Below are positions 60,740-64,000 of a stretch of 64,000 nt of DNA, in pieces. This DNA is from Paenibacillus sp. FSL K6-3182 (GTDB lineage: Bacteria > Bacillota > Bacilli > Paenibacillales > Paenibacillaceae), in contig NZ_CP150265.1 in the NCBI RefSeq assembly GCF_037976325.1, positions 2,847,501 to 2,911,500 on the forward strand. The letters run 5' to 3'. The notes beneath the pieces were generated by a model that had not been told where the DNA came from, searched no databases, and worked only from the letters and a program-made list of their open reading frames with translations. Position numbers and translations under genes: made by a program. Numbering within the stretch: position 1 is the first letter of the stretch; each line of letters begins with the position of its first letter.

Positions 60740-61695
60740 TAGGAGACTATGGTGCGTTAGTACCTATACGTGCTTACAGAGTGGAATCGTCATGAGAGTA
60801 CGCTCGAAAGTGCGCTGTAAGAACACATATGCGCTTATAGAGGAAAAGCAACCATGGTTTGTGGTGGTTAAGCACACATATGTGCTTAATGAGTGGAATC
60901 GTCATGAGAGTAAGCTCGAAAGTGCGCTGTAAGAACACATATGCGCTTATAGAGTAAAAGCAACCATGGTTTGTGGTGGTTAAGCACACATATGTGCTTA
61001 ATGAGTGGAATCGTCGTGAGATCACGCTCGAAAGTTCGCTGTAAGAACAAATATGCGCTTATAAGGGAAAAGTAACTCTGATTCGTGATCTGTAAGAACA
61101 CATACGTGCTTACAGAGTGGGATCGTGGTGAGAGTATGCTCGAAAGTTCGCTGTAAGAACACATATGCGCTTATAGAGGAAAAGCAACCCTGGTTTGTGG
61201 TGGTTAAGCACACATATGTGCTTAATGAGTGGAATCGTGGTGAGAGTATGCTCGAAAGTTCACTGTAAGAACAAATATGCGCTTATAGAGGAAAAGCAAC
61301 CCTGGTTTGTGGTGGTTAAGCACACATATGTGCTTAATGAGTGGAATCGTCGTGAGAGTACGCTCGAAAGTTCGCTGTAAGAACACATATGCGCTTATAG
61401 GGGAAAAGTAACTCTGGTTTGTGGTCTGTAAGCACACATATGTGCTTAATGAGTGGAATCGTCGTGAGAGTACGCTCGAAAGTTCGCTGTAAGAACACAT
61501 ATGCGCTTATAGAGGAAAAGCAACCCTGGTTTGTGGTGGTTAAGCACACATATGTGCTTAATGAGTGGAATCGCCGTGAGATCACGCTCGAAAGTTCGCT
61601 GTAAGAACAAATATGCGCTTGTAGAGGAAAAGCAACCCTGGTTTGTGGTGGTTGTGCACACATATGTGCTTAAAGAGTAGGATCGAAGTATGAGT
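60740..61695. repeat. Tandem array of an exact 112-bp unit, about 8.5 copies
   Basis: The marker GTGGAATCG (with small changes) begins at 60781, 60893, 61005, 61117, 61229, 61341, 61453, 61565 and 61677, always 112 bases apart. A partial unit precedes the first (about 60740-60780) and one trails the last. Each unit holds two palindromic elements: TAAGAACACATATGCGCTTA (for example 60818-60837) and TAAGCACACATATGTGCTTA (60869-60888), the second with a perfect 8-bp stem and CATA loop. They alternate at 51 and 61 bases, so the unit is itself an old dimer. Units differ by few substitutions and no indels. As 112 is not a multiple of 3, the array is not coding. Confidence 0.95.
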
Positions 61696-61702
61696 TGGTC
61701 TG

Positions 61703-61754
61703 TATAGATGTCGATTGCAATGTCGAAGTAGAAACATTGCAATCGACATCTATA
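61703..61754. other. Perfect 21-bp-stem hairpin with 10-base loop
   Basis: Bases 61703-61723 (TATAGATGTCGATTGC then AATGT) are the exact complement of 61734-61754, with loop CGAAGTAGAA. No T run follows on either side, so it is not an ordinary terminator. It directly borders the 112-bp array. It may be a structured RNA, a recombination or protein-binding site, or a remnant of a small mobile element. Confidence 0.85.
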
Positions 61755-61894
61755 TCTAGTGTGAGTGTCGAATTTTGACGAAAAATATTCTGATTGTAAA
61801 ATTTTATCAACAGCGTTTTGGTGAACGAGAAGTGCTATCGATTTCTTGAATTATTCGCTTGTATATATCTAGATCTTGTGACTCGTATATCATG

Positions 61895-62128
61895 TTATTC
61901 CCGAAGCGCATCTTTTAATCGGCTGTTCATGCCTGCGGAAGCAGACGCTTTTCGTATCGATTCAAGCTTCATTTTCTTGATTGTTTCGGCCATTAGATCT
62001 TGATCTTTTTCAAGTTTTTCGATGTATTCAAGCAGCTCCGGCACTGTATATCCGGCATCTTTGAACAGTTTTTCTAGCAATGCTCTTGTTTGTTCTGCAG
62101 TTGTGTTTACGATTTTCAGGACCCCCAA
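61895..62128 (-). CDS. Small helical hypothetical protein (uncertain, possible fragment)
   Basis: A frame of up to 77 residues, not recognised. It is highly charged and predicted helical with a likely coiled coil (VPELLEYIEKLEKDQDLMAETIKKMKLESIRKA, about 29-61) and ends in SAGMNSRLKDALRE. The composition is protein-like and the codons look normal, but the start is poor: TTG at 62128 has no ribosome site, and the GGGGG motif lies just inside the frame. It may be a decayed or truncated gene, or start internally. The 130 bases between the 21-bp hairpin and its stop show nothing else. Confidence 0.4.
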   Translation of the reverse strand: MGVLKIVNTTAEQTRALLEKLFKDAGYTVPELLEYIEKLEKDQDLMAETIKKMKLESIRKASASAGMNSRLKDALRE

Positions 62129-62224
62129 AATAGCAATAAAATGTCACTATCACATCATATCCTCATCTGTTAAAATAGTCGAGTGCGCCAAAAAAATAGA
62201 TTAATATTTTCTCCATAATTTTCA

Positions 62225-62253
62225 TTGACTACTCCTATATATTGATGTAGAAT
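62225..62253 (+). promoter_or_regulatory. nrdI: SigA-type promoter of nrdI-nrdE
   Basis: TTGACT (62225-62230), a 17-base spacer and TAGAAT (62248-62253) make a good SigA promoter 140 bases before nrdI. Confidence 0.65.
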
Positions 62254-62279
62254 CAAAAACATCAACTACATATTGATGT
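62235..62279 (+). promoter_or_regulatory. Pair of NrdR boxes
   Basis: CTATATATTGATGT (62235-62248) and CTACATATTGATGT (62266-62279) are near-identical and start 31 bases apart, three helical turns, as is usual for paired NrdR boxes. The first sits between the -35 and -10 and the second just past the start site, so NrdR-dATP would block transcription of nrdI-nrdE. Confidence 0.75.
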
Positions 62280-62393
62280 GGATTGGTGCCTTCAACGATT
62301 ACCAGCGGTATATCTTGAACAAGCGCAGCTGACGGAATTGCTAGTCAGAAGCGCTTTTTAATTGCTTGATTACAGTAAGGGAGCGAACGTGTT

Positions 62394-62753
62394 ATGCTAG
62401 TCGTCTATGATTCCAAAACAGGCAACGTCAAGCGTTTCATCAAAAAATTGAATATGCGGGCGGTGCCGATTGATGAGAGGGAAGAAGTTGACGAGCCGTT
62501 CGTGCTAGTAACATACACAACAGGGTTCGGCCAAGTTCCAGAGAAGGTAACTTCGTTTCTAGAAAGCAACTCTGGCATGCTCCGCGGCGTTTCTGCGAGC
62601 GGCAACCGCAACTGGGGAACCGGGTTCGCAAAAAGCGCGGATACGATCTCACAAATGTACGATGTTCCAGTGATTTTGAAGTTTGAATTGTCAGGTACGA
62701 ATCAAGATACGCAACATTTTGTCGAAAGGGTGCGAACCATTGAAGCATATTGA
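62394..62753 (+). CDS. nrdI: Ribonucleotide reductase flavodoxin NrdI
   Basis: Flavodoxin-like protein of 119 residues that supplies oxidant to assemble the dimanganese-tyrosyl cofactor of NrdF. FMN loops are YDSKTGNVKRF (residues 5-15), TYTTGFGQVP (about 42-51) and ASGNRNWGTGFAKSA (about 71-85). It starts with ATG at 62394 after AAGGGAGCG. It overlaps nrdE by 14 bases. The class Ib arrangement and NrdR boxes show it serves aerobic deoxyribonucleotide synthesis. Confidence 0.95.
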   Translation: MLVVYDSKTGNVKRFIKKLNMRAVPIDEREEVDEPFVLVTYTTGFGQVPEKVTSFLESNSGMLRGVSASGNRNWGTGFAKSADTISQMYDVPVILKFELSGTNQDTQHFVERVRTIEAY

Positions 62754-64000
62754 ATTGAATAACGAATTGATGCAGCGCGGTGCAGACGGATTTTACCAGC
62801 TTGATAAAGATAAAGAGGCTGTCGCTGCATTTATGGAAGAAGTGGCTGAGAAGAGCGTGAAGTTCGACTCCCTCAAACATAAGCTAGAATACTTAATCGA
62901 AAACGATTATTACGATAATGTATACGAAAAGTATACATATGAGCAGGTTGAAGCTGTATTTACACTAACGGCAAACAGCGGCTTTGAATTCCAATCCTAC
63001 ATGGCAGCATCGAAGTTCTATAAGGACTACGCGATGAAGACCAACAACAAATCGCAATACTTGGAGCAATATTCCGATCGTGTAGCCATCGTTGCCTTGC
63101 ATTTGGGCGAAGGCGATGCAGCTAGAGCACTTCGAATTGCGGAAGCGATGATTGACCAACGTTTGCAGCCAGCTACCCCTACCTTCCTCAACGCAGGCAA
63201 GAGCCGCCGCGGAGAAATGGTTTCCTGCTTCCTGCTAGAAATGGACGACTCTCTTAACTCCATCAACTATGTACTCGGCACATGTATGCAGCTCTCCAAA
63301 ATCGGTGGTGGCGTAGCCGTCAACCTATCGAAGCTTCGTGGACGCGGTGAGCCTATTAAAGGCGTAGAAGGCGCAGCAAAAGGCATTATGCCGGTGCTGA
63401 AGCTTATGGAGGATGCTTTCTCCTACGCAGACCAAATGGGACAACGCAAAGGTTCTGGTGCAGGCTACTACAATATTTTCGGCTGGGATATTATCGAATT
63501 CCTTGATTGCAAAAAAATTAACGCAGACGAAAAAGCACGTATTAAAACTCTTTCGATCGGCCTAATTATTCCGAATAAATTTTATGAGCTAGCTGCTCAA
63601 AACAAACCGCTATTCGTGTTTGGTCCACATTCCGTTCAGAAGGCATACGGCAAGCATCTCGACGATATGGATATGGACGAGATGTACGAAGAGCTGCTGG
63701 CTAATGAGCTGGTAACGAAGAAAAAAGTAATGAACGCACGCGACATGTTGACAAAAATCGCTTCGATTCAACTAGAATCTGGCTACCCATATATTATGAA
63801 CAAATCGAATGCTAACAGCGTTCACGCTTTGAAGGATATCGGCTCTATCAAAATGTCCAACCTGTGCACAGAAATATTCCAGCTTCAGGAGACATCGGAA
63901 ATTAAGGATTACGGCTACGAGGATGTCATTAACCGTGATATTAGCTGCAACCTTGCTTCCCTTAATATTGTTAACGTAATGGAGCACAAAAAGGTGAAGG
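62740..64000 (+). CDS. nrdE: Class Ib ribonucleotide reductase large subunit NrdE (3' end outside window)
   Basis: The first 420 codons of NrdE, which reduces ribonucleoside diphosphates; about 700 are expected, so the gene leaves the window. It starts with TTG at 62740 inside nrdI, about 8 bases after GAAAGGG (62724-62730), giving MKHIELNNELMQRGADGF. Marks: QPATPTFLNAGKSRRGEMVSCFLLE and GGGVAVNLSKLRGRGEPI. Active-site cysteines are C163 (VSCF), C376 (SNLCTEIF, radical) and C403 (ISCNLASLN), each 12-15 positions from C178, C388 and C415 of the Salmonella enzyme. There is no N-terminal ATP-cone, as usual in class Ib. Confidence 0.96.
   Translation, partial: MKHIELNNELMQRGADGFYQLDKDKEAVAAFMEEVAEKSVKFDSLKHKLEYLIENDYYDNVYEKYTYEQVEAVFTLTANSGFEFQSYMAASKFYKDYAMKTNNKSQYLEQYSDRVAIVALHLGEGDAARALRIAEAMIDQRLQPATPTFLNAGKSRRGEMVSCFLLEMDDSLNSINYVLGTCMQLSKIGGGVAVNLSKLRGRGEPIKGVEGAAKGIMPVLKLMEDAFSYADQMGQRKGSGAGYYNIFGWDIIEFLDCKKINADEKARIKTLSIGLIIPNKFYELAAQNKPLFVFGPHSVQKAYGKHLDDMDMDEMYEELLANELVTKKKVMNARDMLTKIASIQLESGYPYIMNKSNANSVHALKDIGSIKMSNLCTEIFQLQETSEIKDYGYEDVINRDISCNLASLNIVNVMEHKKVK

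Noticed and set aside
60740..61695. CRISPR array
   Set aside because: The whole 112-bp unit is repeated, including the parts between palindromes; there are no unique spacers and no cas genes nearby.
60774..61742. Several overlapping minus- and plus-strand frames of 60-109 codons within the repeat array, with repeated peptide patterns
   Set aside because: The 112-bp period shifts the frame each copy, so the peptides cycle through three frames; ribosome sites are absent. They are by-products of the repeats.
61703..61754. Ordinary Rho-independent terminator
   Set aside because: No T tract follows the stem on either strand, and the stem is far longer than usual.
61818..62003. 61-codon plus-strand frame before nrdI
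   Set aside because: No ribosome site and a peptide without recognisable features; it is opposite the more protein-like minus-strand frame.

Overview
The window reads as chromosome of an endospore-forming, low-to-mid GC Gram-positive bacterium, most likely Paenibacillus or a close relative. The evidence is a spoVA germination cassette, the yqeG-yqeH-aroE-yhbY-nadD-yqeK-rsfS-yqeM cluster in Bacillus order, the yeaC/yeaD/yebA-type cluster, a class Ib ribonucleotide reductase operon, strong AGGAGG-type ribosome binding sites with many TTG/GTG starts, and the paired YesM/YesN two-component systems next to CUT1 sugar transporters that are so abundant in Paenibacillus. No rRNA, tRNA, phage, insertion sequence or CRISPR array was seen.

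Region 1 (1-12.6 kb) is a carbohydrate locus: the tail of an ArsR-type regulator, a YesN/YesM pair, a lipoprotein sugar-binding protein, two CUT1 permeases and a large GH2 beta-galactosidase, followed by an AraC regulator divergent from a GH172 (DUF2961) glycosidase. No ATPase is encoded; these transporters usually share a distant MsmX-type ATPase.

Region 2 (12.7-28.7 kb) is mixed: a Dabb protein, nikR and a five-gene nickel-type ABC importer, a MmyB-like regulator divergent from a fabF paralogue with palindromes between them, an AI-2E family membrane protein, an orphan HemD-like protein, an AraC regulator divergent from a zinc dehydrogenase/Gfo-Idh-MocA pair, and a GntR/FCD regulator (apparently starting with CTG) divergent from an Fsr-like MFS exporter, which is followed by a 28-residue membrane peptide.

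Region 3 (28.8-47.4 kb) is a second carbohydrate locus: AraC regulator, Gfo/Idh/MocA oxidoreductase, TIM-barrel sugar isomerase, GH95 alpha-L-fucosidase, a GH3 enzyme with an inserted beta-trefoil-like segment and a C-terminal CBM6-like domain, a second YesM/YesN pair, an LplB/YtcP/LplA-type transporter and a GH42 beta-galactosidase. The GH2, GH172, GH95, GH3 and GH42 enzymes together suggest intracellular trimming of fucosylated and galactosylated plant cell-wall oligosaccharides after import.

Region 4 (47.8-60.7 kb) is housekeeping: spoVAC-spoVAD-spoVAEb, the MoxR/DUF58/transglutaminase trio, and the ribosome assembly/NAD/shikimate cluster, with a CvfB-like S1 protein between rsfS and yqeM.

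Region 5 (60.7-64 kb) begins with a tandem array of an exact 112-bp unit (8 full copies plus flanking partial ones), each carrying two palindromes, followed by a perfect 21-bp-stem hairpin and a small uncertain gene. It ends with nrdI and the first 420 codons of nrdE under a promoter overlapped by two NrdR boxes. The 112-bp array is the most unusual structure in the window.
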